Assembly (NCBI GenBank): GCA_002436505.1
Contig: DJML01000051.1
Location: 1-31,423, forward strand
DNA: 31,423 bases
DNA from: Bacteroidetes bacterium UBA6491
GTDB lineage: Bacteria > Bacteroidota > Bacteroidia > NS11-12g > UBA9320
Direction: 5' to 3'
Shown here: in pieces, positions 24,216 through 31,423 of the stretch
Layout of the letters: every line of letters begins with the position of its first letter
Numbering within the stretch: position 1 is the stretch's first letter
The notes under the pieces: generated by a model
Seen by the model: the letters and a program-made list of their open reading frames with translations, nothing else
The model's database searches: none
What the model was told of the DNA's origin: nothing
Made by a program: the position numbers and the translations under genes

Positions 24216-25710
24216 ACTGATCCTGCTACTTCTGTTCCTGGCATTTCACTCAGGTGTAAGAGCCCAAAGTACGTGGATATTCTTCTATGACAAAGGGACA
24301 ACTGAAAGCATTGATTCCAATGTTTACGCTCCCTACCTTGATGAGCTGAAGGAAAACGGTTACAAGATCATCGGTACTTCAAAATGGTTCAATGCCGCAA
24401 TTGCGGAAGGAGAGATCATAGGGCCTCTGCCATTTGAATCAGTAAAAGGGGTAAAAAGAATGCAGGCTTATCGCGTTGATAAAGCCATGATCAATGAAAT
24501 ACATGCCCAGGACTCGATAACATACGGGAAGGCAGATGTGGGAATACAAATGCTGAAACTTGACGATTACCATCGCATGGGCTTTACAGGAAAAGGAGTC
24601 ACCCTGGCCTTGTTTGATGCTGGATTTCATAACGTAGACACACTTAAAGCATTTAATTCGTTATGGACAAATCATCGCATAAAGGCGTGGTACGACTTTG
24701 TTGACAACGATGAAACTGTATTTGACGGAGGCAGTCACGGAACTGCCGTGCTATCCCTGGCAGGAGGAAACTATCCGGATTCTTTTACAGGTGCAGCTCC
24801 AGATGTGTCACTTGTACTTCTAAGAACAGAAGACGCCGGAAACGAGACCCACATGGAAGAACTTAACTGGGTCAATGCGCTCGAATGGGCAGATAGTGTA
24901 GGCGTCGACATCATCCATTCTTCCCTGGGATACTCTGTTTTCGACACACTGGAAGGCGATTATACCTATGCCAACATGGACGGTGAGACCACCATTATCA
25001 CCCAGGCAACCAAAGTTGCCATTGAAAAAGGAATTTTTGTCACCAACAGTGCGGGCAACGAAGGTGCAAAAGAGTGGAAATACATCACTGCCCCCTGCGA
25101 TGGAGAAGGAGTTCTGTGTGTAGGAGCGGTGGACTCATTCAGAGTAAAAGCCGGATTCTCTTCCTTTGGGCCTTCTGCTGATGGCAGGGTAAAACCTGAA
25201 GTGATGGCCATGGGTAAAAGGATCCATTACATCGGTAGTGACGGGATCATCAGATCTGGTAACGGAACCTCTCTTTCAGGTCCTCTTATTGCAGGCATGG
25301 TGGCATGTTTAAAGCAAGCCTGGCCCGATGTTCCCAATGACACCATATTCAATGCTATACTAAGGAGCGCCGACAGGTACGCGAATCCTGATACGGCGTA
25401 CGGGTATGGAATCCCAAATGTACTGACCGCAGATTCCCTTCTTCGAAGGTTTGTCTCAATAAACAAGATTCAGGAAAAATCCGGCATATCTGTCTATCCT
25501 AATCCTGCTCACGATCGTCTGACCATTAAAAGCGATCAACGGATCGATCAGATCATTCTGTCAGAGATGAGCACCGGCCGAATCCTTTATTCTAAACTAC
25601 TGAACGATCAGTCTGCAGTGATCTCACTTTCGGGAGTTTCCAAAGGAGTTTATATCCTTACAGCGATCCACGGTAAAACAAAAAGTGTTGTCCGGGTAAT
25701 GGTACAATAA
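24208..25710 (+). CDS. Subtilisin-like (S8) serine protease with T9SS sorting domain
   Basis: A 500-residue secreted protease. ATG at 24208 gives the signal peptide MNKLILLLLFLAFHSGVRAQ; the frame's earlier ATG (24187) is inside mutS. Residues about 21-125 form a prodomain-like region. The catalytic triad is Asp-137 (ALFDAGF), His-177 (GGSHGTAV) and Ser-355 (GNGTSLSGP), with oxyanion Asn-284 (NSAGNEG). The active-site loop reads GTSLSGP instead of the classic GTSMA(S/T)P, a known variation. The C-terminal ~74 residues (SVYPNPAHDR... GVYILTA... VVRVMVQ) are a T9SS type A sorting domain, so it acts outside the cell or on the surface. It overlaps mutS by 8 nt; the two functions are unrelated, so read-through may simply be tolerated. 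Confidence 0.95.
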   Translation: MNKLILLLLFLAFHSGVRAQSTWIFFYDKGTTESIDSNVYAPYLDELKENGYKIIGTSKWFNAAIAEGEIIGPLPFESVKGVKRMQAYRVDKAMINEIHAQDSITYGKADVGIQMLKLDDYHRMGFTGKGVTLALFDAGFHNVDTLKAFNSLWTNHRIKAWYDFVDNDETVFDGGSHGTAVLSLAGGNYPDSFTGAAPDVSLVLLRTEDAGNETHMEELNWVNALEWADSVGVDIIHSSLGYSVFDTLEGDYTYANMDGETTIITQATKVAIEKGIFVTNSAGNEGAKEWKYITAPCDGEGVLCVGAVDSFRVKAGFSSFGPSADGRVKPEVMAMGKRIHYIGSDGIIRSGNGTSLSGPLIAGMVACLKQAWPDVPNDTIFNAILRSADRYANPDTAYGYGIPNVLTADSLLRRFVSINKIQEKSGISVYPNPAHDRLTIKSDQRIDQIILSEMSTGRILYSKLLNDQSAVISLSGVSKGVYILTAIHGKTKSVVRVMVQ

Positions 25711-25723
25711 TGCTTTGAAAGAA

Positions 25724-25746
25724 TTTAGCGGTATTTCACCGTTAAA
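25724..25746. terminator. Bidirectional stem-loop between convergent genes
   Basis: TTTAGCGGT pairs with ACCGTTAAA (one G-U pair) around the loop ATTTC. It lies 14 bases after the subtilase stop and includes the stop codon of the opposing 25742-26164 gene, so it can serve both transcripts. The outer pairs are A-T, giving a short U-run on each strand. Confidence 0.6.
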
Positions 25747-26164
25747 ATGAGTAACCAATTCCGACTATAGGAATTCCTTCTTCTTCAGGAAAGTAAAGAA
25801 AACCAGCCTTTGCGAAAAAACCGCTTTTAGCAGTATACCTGTAAGTTGTAAATACCGCTATTCCCTCAAAATCCCAGTATGTTGCCCCAAGATCAGCTCT
25901 GTGTTTTGGGTTTCCATAATAAACAGAGGCCGTGAACAACGGGAGGAAGTAGGTGCCATAAACACCAACGCCAACAGACGGAATAACGCCAATCTTTTCA
26001 CCTATGGGGATTTGCCGGTCATACACAAGAGAAGGTAAAATGAAAAAGTTCTGGGCATACACCACATTGTACCTTGGCTGCATGGTGGCATGGTTCCCCG
26101 GTTCTAACTGAGCGAAACACTTCAAATTGAACAAGAGTAAGGCGCATATAATTAGTAAGCGCAT
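25742..26164 (-). CDS. Small outer-membrane beta-barrel-like protein
   Basis: A 140-residue protein with a signal peptide (MRLLIICALLLFNLKCFAQ) and a mature part made of alternating hydrophobic/polar strands with Gly-Tyr-rich turns (GVIPSVGVGVYGTYFLP, KSGFFAKAGFLYFP) ending in GIPIVGIGYSF. The C-terminal aromatic Phe suggests insertion by the BAM complex. About eight strands fit the length, so a small OmpA/OmpW-size barrel is plausible. No family or function recognised. It has an exact -7 box and a cluster of short dyads upstream, and shares a hairpin terminator with the convergent subtilase gene. Confidence 0.78.
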   Translation of the reverse strand: MRLLIICALLLFNLKCFAQLEPGNHATMQPRYNVVYAQNFFILPSLVYDRQIPIGEKIGVIPSVGVGVYGTYFLPLFTASVYYGNPKHRADLGATYWDFEGIAVFTTYRYTAKSGFFAKAGFLYFPEEEGIPIVGIGYSF

Positions 26165-26182
26165 ATTTCAAACATTAGTGCT

Positions 26183-26220
26183 CCTCAAACGTAGTTATAT
26201 TGAGGTATTAAAAAGCTCAA
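26183..26220. promoter_or_regulatory. Alternating CTCAA/TTGAG dyads over the promoter of the 25742 gene
   Basis: CCTCAA (26183-26188), TTGAGG (26200-26205) and GCTCAA (26215-26220) form two nested inverted repeats that bracket the -7 box at 26186-26193. They are operator candidates with no known cognate regulator. Confidence 0.35.
26186..26193 (-). promoter_or_regulatory. Candidate -7 box for the 25742-26164 gene
   Basis: TACGTTTG on the minus strand, an exact TAnnTTTG match. A TTG lies 24 bases upstream, slightly beyond the usual spacing. Predicted leader about 16 bases. Confidence 0.4.
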
Positions 26221-26227
26221 TCTTACA

Positions 26228-26239
26228 TGACATTTGTCA
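26228..26239. promoter_or_regulatory. Inverted repeat TGACA-TT-TGTCA
   Basis: TGACATTTGTCA, perfect 5-base arms around TT, about 65 bases upstream of the 26164 start. The half-sites are the same words as in the secA dyad (10085-10099) but in opposite order. Confidence 0.3.
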
Positions 26240-26251
26240 AGATCACTTCAA

Positions 26252-26294
26252 AATATAAAGGGTGAAAACACGATCCTTTAACAATATAAAGTGT
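26252..26294. repeat. Direct repeat AATATAAAG(G/T)GT, 31-bp step
   Basis: Copies at 26252-26263 and 26283-26294 with one mismatch, spaced by close to three helical turns, in the 161-bp gap between the third T9SS cargo gene and the small barrel gene. No other feature is seen there beyond the dyads listed. Confidence 0.35.
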
Positions 26295-26325
26295 ATTAAA
26301 CAAAACCGTGAGCATCACAGCAAAT

Positions 26326-27261
26326 TCAATCCTGCACTCTTTTTACAAGCACTCTGTAAATTGAGCCGGAATCGCTTATGATCCTGACTCCGTAGGTTCC
26401 TTGTTGCAAAGACGAAACGTCAATTTTCTTACCTGCTTCAATATCACTGATCTCCATCAAGAGTTTGCCGCTATTGTCAAAAATACAGGCAGAACTTTTT
26501 CCTGGGCCTGGGACCTTGTCAATTACCAAATAAGTATCGATCGGATTTGGATAAATCAAATACACGTCGGCTGAAAGTGATTCAGTTGTCAGCAATTTAT
26601 TGCTGAAGCGCATCACCATTCCATCCGGCGGTGCTCCGGTATATCCATCAAGACCAACCGGCAGAATGGCCGGATTTCCGTCCTTTTCGATTATGACAAT
26701 ATCTTCATGCGAATTCAGAAAGTCAGGGGTAAGCAGTGCCAATAATATTTGAGGACCATTGTAATTTCCGAATGCTTGTGTGCCGGTTACCTTGGAAGGA
26801 CCATATCTGAACTCAATCTGTTGCGTTTCCAGATAGACCCACAACTGGAAATTTGCAAAATCTGAAGAATCGTGGTCGATCAGGCCCATGTTTTTCCATT
26901 GCACTTGTAAAATTGGTTCACTTTTGCTCACGCTGTCAATTTTTATTGATACAGAAGAACCTGTTTCCCTTTGTTCCAGTTTCGCAACGAAAGGATCCAG
27001 AGCAAAGCTAAAGCTGTCTGAAGTATTGACTAAAAATCCGTTTTTCCCGACCACAAGGGTTGAACTGTTCAATAAATGATCATAAAGCCTGATCTCCATA
27101 TTTAGTGAAACAAGCGCATTATTGTCAATGAAGATGTCGTAAAGTTCTTCCCCGTCATCAAACTCGGTATATTTCTCAGTATAATGATCGAAGGTGTAGA
27201 ACTGGGCACTGCATAGCGCTGAGATAAAAGTAAAAAGGATGCTAAGTTTTATTTTTTTCAT
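26326..27261 (-). CDS. Secreted protein with T9SS type A sorting domain
   Basis: A 311-residue protein. The ATG at 27261 is preferred over the GTG one codon earlier. It has a signal peptide (MKKIKLSILFTFISALCSAQ), then about 210 residues of beta-rich sequence without a recognised family (GKNGFLVNTSDSFSFALDP, LQVQWKNMGL, FQLWVYLETQQIEFRYGP). The latter resembles lectin-like or jelly-roll surface modules, which is inference only. The last 77 residues from LIYPNPIDTY (235) are a T9SS type A sorting domain with GTYGVRI and the basic end VLVKRVQD. It overlaps the end of the DUF4199 gene by 20 nt, so the two are likely one transcript. Confidence 0.88.
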   Translation of the reverse strand: MKKIKLSILFTFISALCSAQFYTFDHYTEKYTEFDDGEELYDIFIDNNALVSLNMEIRLYDHLLNSSTLVVGKNGFLVNTSDSFSFALDPFVAKLEQRETGSSVSIKIDSVSKSEPILQVQWKNMGLIDHDSSDFANFQLWVYLETQQIEFRYGPSKVTGTQAFGNYNGPQILLALLTPDFLNSHEDIVIIEKDGNPAILPVGLDGYTGAPPDGMVMRFSNKLLTTESLSADVYLIYPNPIDTYLVIDKVPGPGKSSACIFDNSGKLLMEISDIEAGKKIDVSSLQQGTYGVRIISDSGSIYRVLVKRVQD

Positions 27262-27769
27262 CACGTTTTGTTTTAATGAGTAAGATCAAATAAGAAATAA
27301 GCGTGTATCCGCTACCGAGGAACAGGTACCATTTTAAAGTAATGAAGTACGTTTTCAGACCTCCGGAATATTCACTTCGTATTTCGTCGATTCTCTGTCG
27401 GATCTCCACCTCACCGGCTCCTGCTTTCTCCATCTTATATCGTTCATGTTCTTCCAAAGCGGATATATTACCAACGTTATCTGCTACCAGGTCCCGGCCA
27501 TACCTGTAGAGCATCACGATAATTGCAGCTATAAGAGCTATCAGAATACCGGTTGAAACAGCTTTTAAAAAAGAAAAACTATTTTCCTTTACAAGTTGAT
27601 ATACCCCAAAGAAGATCCCCAACGGCAAGATCAGAATAGATATATAACCTAACCATTCCGATAACCAGGCCGTTTTTATATCAAGTAACTGCATAAGCAT
27701 ACCATAGACAATTACAACAAAACCAACAATCGCTCCGACTTTAAAAACATTTTTAAGAAAGGCCTTCAT
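27242..27769 (-). CDS. DUF4199 family membrane protein
   Basis: A 175-residue integral membrane protein with four hydrophobic helices: about 10-30, 41-60, 68-88 and 145-165. A charged segment (about 100-142, ENxR-like EEHERYKMEKAGAGEVEIRQRI) lies between helices 3 and 4. The order, the PLGIFFGVYQLVK loop and the charged loop before the last helix match DUF4199, a Bacteroidota-specific family of unknown function. It lies 84 bases after the LuxR-type gene on the same strand and overlaps the T9SS cargo gene. No clear promoter match was found upstream. Confidence 0.8.
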   Translation of the reverse strand: MKAFLKNVFKVGAIVGFVVIVYGMLMQLLDIKTAWLSEWLGYISILILPLGIFFGVYQLVKENSFSFLKAVSTGILIALIAAIIVMLYRYGRDLVADNVGNISALEEHERYKMEKAGAGEVEIRQRIDEIRSEYSGGLKTYFITLKWYLFLGSGYTLISYLILLIKTKRDEKNKT

Positions 27770-27853
27770 CCGATATGAATATAATCAGCGAATTTGAAAG
27801 TAATTCCAGGATCACGCAATAAAAAAGGGGTTGAAAAAAGTTGTAAATGTTTA

Positions 27854-28258
27854 TCAGGGTACAGAATACACGGATGATGCCTTTTGAATAAGTGCCCTGC
27901 GGTTACGCACATCCAGTTTTTTATATATTCTGTTTATATGGCTCTTGAGCGTGCTTTCCTCAATAAAAAGTTCATCTGCGATCTCACTATTGGTCTTGTT
28001 TTCTAACAAACGCAGATAAACTTCTACCTCCCTGAGCGTTAATACTGATCTGATATCGGTCCGCTTTTTCCTCTTTCTCTCAATGCCCCACCACAATAGA
28101 AAAATACCCGCCATAAAAGGTATCGTTACTAAAAAAGCATACAGATCCAGTTCAATGTAGCCCAGATAATAGATGTCCTCCAGGAATTGCAATAGTGCTA
28201 TCAATAAACCGATAGAAATTGCAATCAGGACAACATTACGAATCGATCTTCGTCTCAC
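27854..28258 (-). CDS. Membrane-anchored LuxR-type transcriptional regulator
   Basis: A 134-residue protein with two N-terminal membrane helices (about 8-26 and 31-54) and a C-terminal LuxR/GerE helix-turn-helix (about 70-130): LTLREVEVYLRLLENKTNSEIADELF, IEESTLKSHINRIYKKLDV. There is no receiver domain, so any signal must come through the membrane part or a partner. The start is a GTG at 28258; an in-frame stop four codons upstream rules out a longer protein. Divergent from the TonB-dependent receptor gene across 273 bp, which makes that promoter its most obvious candidate target. Similar short TM-HTH proteins occur in Bacteroidota beside envelope genes; their mode of action is little known. 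Confidence 0.88.
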   Translation of the reverse strand: MRRRSIRNVVLIAISIGLLIALLQFLEDIYYLGYIELDLYAFLVTIPFMAGIFLLWWGIERKRKKRTDIRSVLTLREVEVYLRLLENKTNSEIADELFIEESTLKSHINRIYKKLDVRNRRALIQKASSVYSVP

Positions 28259-28531
28259 ACGGTAAAATTATCAAGTATTTTCTATCAGACCGGAATTCAG
28301 ATGTGAAAAAATTGTAAGTATTGGATATGCTCGACATCTAAAAGATCTGAACTGGTATAACATTTTATCCATTGCATTCACTTATTGATAACTGCTGATA
28401 AAAAAGTATTGGCTTTGTAAATCTCTTGTCAAAGATTACCATCTTATGACCTGACATGTATAAAAATAATCTGGATTCAACGTTGACTTGTAACTTTATT
28501 CGTAGCACGTAACAAGTCCAAATGAAATAGT
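28259..28531. promoter_or_regulatory. Divergent intergenic region, LuxR-type gene / receptor
   Basis: 273 AT-rich bases with no gene. Two weak -7 candidates face the receptor: TAACTTTA at 28491-28498 (one mismatch) and TGGCTTTG at 28410-28417 (one mismatch, with TTG 22 bases upstream at 28385-28387). No exact TAnnTTTG was found on either strand. It probably holds the control region of both genes. Confidence 0.45.
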
Positions 28532-30916
28532 ATGATCAGGTTATATAGCGGATTCATCGTTCTATTTATGATCTTAATAGGTTTAGACACCTATGGGCAA
28601 CAAAGCAGTAAAAAAACCATTAGCGGATACGTGAAAGAGGCGGGAACAGGGGAACTCTTACCTGGAGTTTCTATTTATTCAGAGAAACTGGGAATCGGGA
28701 CATCAACGAACACCTTTGGTTTTTATTCGTTCACAGTCGAACAGGATTCACTGGAAATAACATTTGCCTCAATTGGGTATTTAAGTCAGATCAAAAAGAT
28801 CCTGTTAAAGAGTGACCTGGAATTAAACATTGTTCTTCAGTCAGACGTCAATGAACTGAAGGAAGCGGTAGTAACAGCAGAATCAAGAAAACGGGTCAGT
28901 TCTGATGTGCAGATGAGTGTCATTGACATACCTGTAAAACAGGTAAAACAGATCCCATCTCTGCTTGGTGAGAAGGATGTATTAAAGGCCATACAACTGA
29001 TGCCGGGGGTCCAGAGCGGCAGCGAAGGGCAGAGCGGTTTATATGTACGAGGCGGTGGACCGGATCAAAACCTGATAATCCTTGATGATGCTGTGGTTTA
29101 TAATGCACAACACCTCTTTGGGTTCTTCTCCATTTTCAATGGAGACGCTTTGAGAAGCATTGAATTGTACAAGGGCGGATTTCCTGCGCGCTATAGTGGA
29201 AGACTTTCTTCTGTTCTTGAAATGAACATGAAGGAAGGAAACAGGGAAAAGGTTACCGGTGAAATGGGCATTGGTGTTATATCATCGCGGGGGTTGATCG
29301 AAGGACCACTTCCGAAAACCAAAGGAAAAGGATCGTTTTTAATATCAGGAAGACGAACCTATATCGATATCCTTACGCAACCTTTCATCCTCTCTGCAAC
29401 AAAAGGAAACGAAACAGCAGGATATTTCTTTTATGATCTGAATGCCAAGGCCAACTATGACTTCAATGGCAAGGACCGCATCTTTTTAAGCGGTTACTTC
29501 GGGAGGGATAAATTTTACTACAGAGAACGATCAGAGTTCTATGACAGCAAGGGTCAACTAGGTTGGGGTAATGGTACCGGCACCTTAAGATGGAACCATC
29601 TTTTCAGCAACAAAGTCTTTGCCAATACCTCATTTATCTTCAGTAACTATGAACTGGCTATAAAAGCAGAAGAAAAATATGCAGGTGATAAATTCATACT
29701 GCAGTATTTCTCAGGAATAATGGACCTGAGTTTAAAATACGATGTACAGTACCTTCCAAATCCAAGACATACCGTAAGAACTGGATTTCTAGCAACGCGG
29801 CACAGGTTTACCCCGCAGGCATTCGTCATTAAGGACGAGCTCGATCCAGATCTGAACCTAGATTCAAGAACACGTACCAATGCTTTTGAAGGGGGGATAT
29901 ATATTGAGGATATTTACAAACCGGATCAAAGGTGGCAGATCAACCCCGGTTTCAGGTGGAGTATTTTCAACGTTGAAGGCAGGACATACAATGGTTTTGA
30001 ACCACGGTTCTCCGTATCGTATTCATTTACCTCAACACTTTCGGCCAAAGGCTCGTATGCACTCATGAACCAGTACATTCATTTGCTGTCCAACACAGGT
30101 GTCGGGCTTCCTACTGACCTTTGGGTGCCTGCAACAGACAGAGTTCTCCCACAGCGTTCACAACAAATAGCTATGGGTCTGGCTAAAGATATCCTTAAAC
30201 CCGGACTGGCAATTACAGTAGAAGGTTATTATAAAACCATGAATAACATTATTGGCTACAAGCCAGGCGCATCTTATCTCAGCATTGATGATGATCCTTT
30301 GGATGACGAACAACCGGACTGGCAGGACAATGTCACGTCCGGAAAAGGGACCAGCTATGGCTTTGAGTTTTTACTCCAGAAGAAAACAGGAGATTTTACA
30401 GGTTGGATAGGATATACCCTGTCGTGGACAGAACTTCAGTTTGACGAACTCAATTTCGGGAAACCATTCTGGGCACGCTATGACAGACGCCATGATATAT
30501 CGATCGTTCTGATGCATAAGATAAGTGATCATATATCTGTTGCAGGTACATGGGTATATGGCACAGGTAATGCGATTACATTGCCCCTGGCAGAATACAG
30601 GGGAGAAGTGCATGAAAGCCCTAACTGGCTCAATTGGTTGCAATACAGTCCGTTGAGTGATTACGGTGAAATGAATTCCTTCAGGATGCATTCATACCAC
30701 CGACTGGATCTTGGCATACAGATATCCAAAGAGAAGACACATGGGATCAGAACCTGGGACATAAGTATGTACAATGCATACAATCGCAAAAACCCGTACT
30801 TCTATTTCATTGATTATGAGTTTAATAACGATGGTGAATCAGGAAAAAGAGTTTTAAAACAATTCAGTCTTTTTCCGGTCATACCATCCGTAAGCTGGTC
30901 ATTTAAGTTTAATTAA
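28532..30916 (+). CDS. TonB-dependent outer-membrane receptor with carboxypeptidase-like N-domain
   Basis: A 794-residue outer-membrane active transporter. Signal peptide about 1-22 (LDTYGQ). A carboxypeptidase-regulatory-like beta-sandwich follows at about 29-105 (ISGYVKEAGTGELLPGVSIYSE, FGFYSF), then the plug domain (about 125-237) with LPGVQSGSEGQSGLYVRGGGPDQNLIILDD and VYNAQHLFGFFSIFN. The remaining ~550 residues are the 22-strand barrel, ending in PSVSWSFKFN with a strand-final aromatic. It imports a ligand using TonB/ExbBD energy; the ligand is not evident. The short linker between domain and plug has no classic SusC signature. The DUF4249 lipoprotein gene starts two bases after its stop, indicating an operon and a likely partner lipoprotein. 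Confidence 0.95.
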   Translation: MIRLYSGFIVLFMILIGLDTYGQQSSKKTISGYVKEAGTGELLPGVSIYSEKLGIGTSTNTFGFYSFTVEQDSLEITFASIGYLSQIKKILLKSDLELNIVLQSDVNELKEAVVTAESRKRVSSDVQMSVIDIPVKQVKQIPSLLGEKDVLKAIQLMPGVQSGSEGQSGLYVRGGGPDQNLIILDDAVVYNAQHLFGFFSIFNGDALRSIELYKGGFPARYSGRLSSVLEMNMKEGNREKVTGEMGIGVISSRGLIEGPLPKTKGKGSFLISGRRTYIDILTQPFILSATKGNETAGYFFYDLNAKANYDFNGKDRIFLSGYFGRDKFYYRERSEFYDSKGQLGWGNGTGTLRWNHLFSNKVFANTSFIFSNYELAIKAEEKYAGDKFILQYFSGIMDLSLKYDVQYLPNPRHTVRTGFLATRHRFTPQAFVIKDELDPDLNLDSRTRTNAFEGGIYIEDIYKPDQRWQINPGFRWSIFNVEGRTYNGFEPRFSVSYSFTSTLSAKGSYALMNQYIHLLSNTGVGLPTDLWVPATDRVLPQRSQQIAMGLAKDILKPGLAITVEGYYKTMNNIIGYKPGASYLSIDDDPLDDEQPDWQDNVTSGKGTSYGFEFLLQKKTGDFTGWIGYTLSWTELQFDELNFGKPFWARYDRRHDISIVLMHKISDHISVAGTWVYGTGNAITLPLAEYRGEVHESPNWLNWLQYSPLSDYGEMNSFRMHSYHRLDLGIQISKEKTHGIRTWDISMYNAYNRKNPYFYFIDYEFNNDGESGKRVLKQFSLFPVIPSVSWSFKFN

Positions 30917-30917
30917 T

Positions 30918-31423
30918 ATGAACAAATCAATCCAACTGATAGTATTTATAGGAGCAATTTTCTTTGCAACGGGATGTTTTCAGCCGGTGGATGATGTCGA
31001 ACTGCCGGAAGTAAATCCACAACTGGTCGTTTTTAGTTTTATAAGCCCTGAAGAATCAGCGATAAAGGTGTATGTAACCCGGTCACAACCCGTATTTAAT
31101 CACGAATATTCATACGATTATCCGCCGGTTGAAGATGCGACGGTCATCATCTCCGATGGTGTCCAAAATGCTACTTTAGATTATGATCAGATGGCTCAGG
31201 CTTACGTGATTTCTCAGGATGACTTTTCTGTGGTCCCGAAACGAACCTACTCATTAACAGTTACCACGGCAGAAGGAGAGAAAGCCACTGCTTCTACAGT
31301 TGTTCCAGGAATTAGCGCTTCAGGATTTGATATTTCGAAATGCAATGTTGACACCATAATTGATGAATATATCTACAGGCAACCCGTTGTGCGTATCAAA
31401 TGGATAGATGACCCTGGCAAACA
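30918..31423 (+). CDS. DUF4249 family lipoprotein, N-terminal part (runs off the window)
   Basis: About 168 codons from the ATG at 30918 to the window edge; the family is commonly 270-400 residues, so the 3' part is missing. The signal peptide has a lipobox (FFATGC, lipid Cys at residue 20), followed by a beta-rich start typical of DUF4249: LPEVNPQLVVFSFISPEES, KVYVTRSQPVF, DATVIISDG and SLTVTTAEGEKATASTVV. The family usually sits directly downstream of a TonB-dependent receptor of the type seen here and is thought to be its outer-membrane partner, by analogy with SusD. Only one base separates it from the receptor stop, so it is surely in the same transcript. Confidence 0.88.
   Translation, partial: MNKSIQLIVFIGAIFFATGCFQPVDDVELPEVNPQLVVFSFISPEESAIKVYVTRSQPVFNHEYSYDYPPVEDATVIISDGVQNATLDYDQMAQAYVISQDDFSVVPKRTYSLTVTTAEGEKATASTVVPGISASGFDISKCNVDTIIDEYIYRQPVVRIKWIDDPGK

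Overview
The window reads as a chromosomal segment of a Bacteroidota bacterium, with mid-range GC by eye. The main clues are three secreted proteins ending in a type IX secretion (T9SS) sorting domain with the 'YPNP' motif, a long SecA of 1104 residues with a C-terminal zinc-binding tail, and a TonB-dependent receptor with an N-terminal carboxypeptidase-like domain followed by a DUF4249 lipoprotein. A DUF4199 membrane protein and repeated matches to the Bacteroidota -7 promoter box TAnnTTTG point the same way. I saw no mobile element, CRISPR array, tRNA or rRNA. The longest stretch without a gene is 273 bases.

Layout. 1-4275 (minus strand): 5'-truncated view of polyphosphate kinase, an outer-membrane-barrel-like protein, an O-antigen-ligase-like polymerase, and a LysM/double-psi-barrel envelope protein. 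4373-7212 (plus): a NfeD-family membrane serine protease, a small secreted orphan and a GT9 heptosyltransferase-like enzyme. 7202-8293 (minus): TerC. 8449-13917 (plus): a MORN-repeat exported protein, a lipocalin-like lipoprotein, secA and a SPOR-domain protein. 13952-17638 (minus): a geranylgeranyl-reductase-family flavoprotein and a 790-residue FG-GAP/VCBS T9SS cargo. 17690-18994 (plus): murF. 18984-21586 (minus): a TrmH/SpoU methyltransferase coupled to a 691-residue exported protein of unknown family. 21609-25710 (plus): mutS and an overlapping T9SS-sorted subtilase. 25742-28258 (minus): a small barrel-like protein, a third T9SS cargo, DUF4199 and a membrane-anchored LuxR-type regulator. 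28532-31423 (plus): the TonB-dependent receptor and the truncated DUF4249 lipoprotein.

Most of this is housekeeping and envelope biology: export (SecA), peptidoglycan (MurF, SPOR, LysM), surface glycans (GT9, ligase), membrane proteostasis (NfeD), repair (MutS) and RNA modification (TrmH-like). The T9SS machinery itself is not in the window. Genes are tightly packed, with several 4-20 nt overlaps and two convergent pairs that overlap at their stop codons.

The least explained item is the 691-residue exported protein at 18984-21059. Its C-terminal part carries a His-575/Cys-598 pair in a context resembling clan CD (caspase/CHAT-like) cysteine peptidases. Second is a divergent pair: a membrane-tethered LuxR-type regulator facing the receptor/DUF4249 genes. 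Third is a repeat-rich 186-bp region in front of secA.
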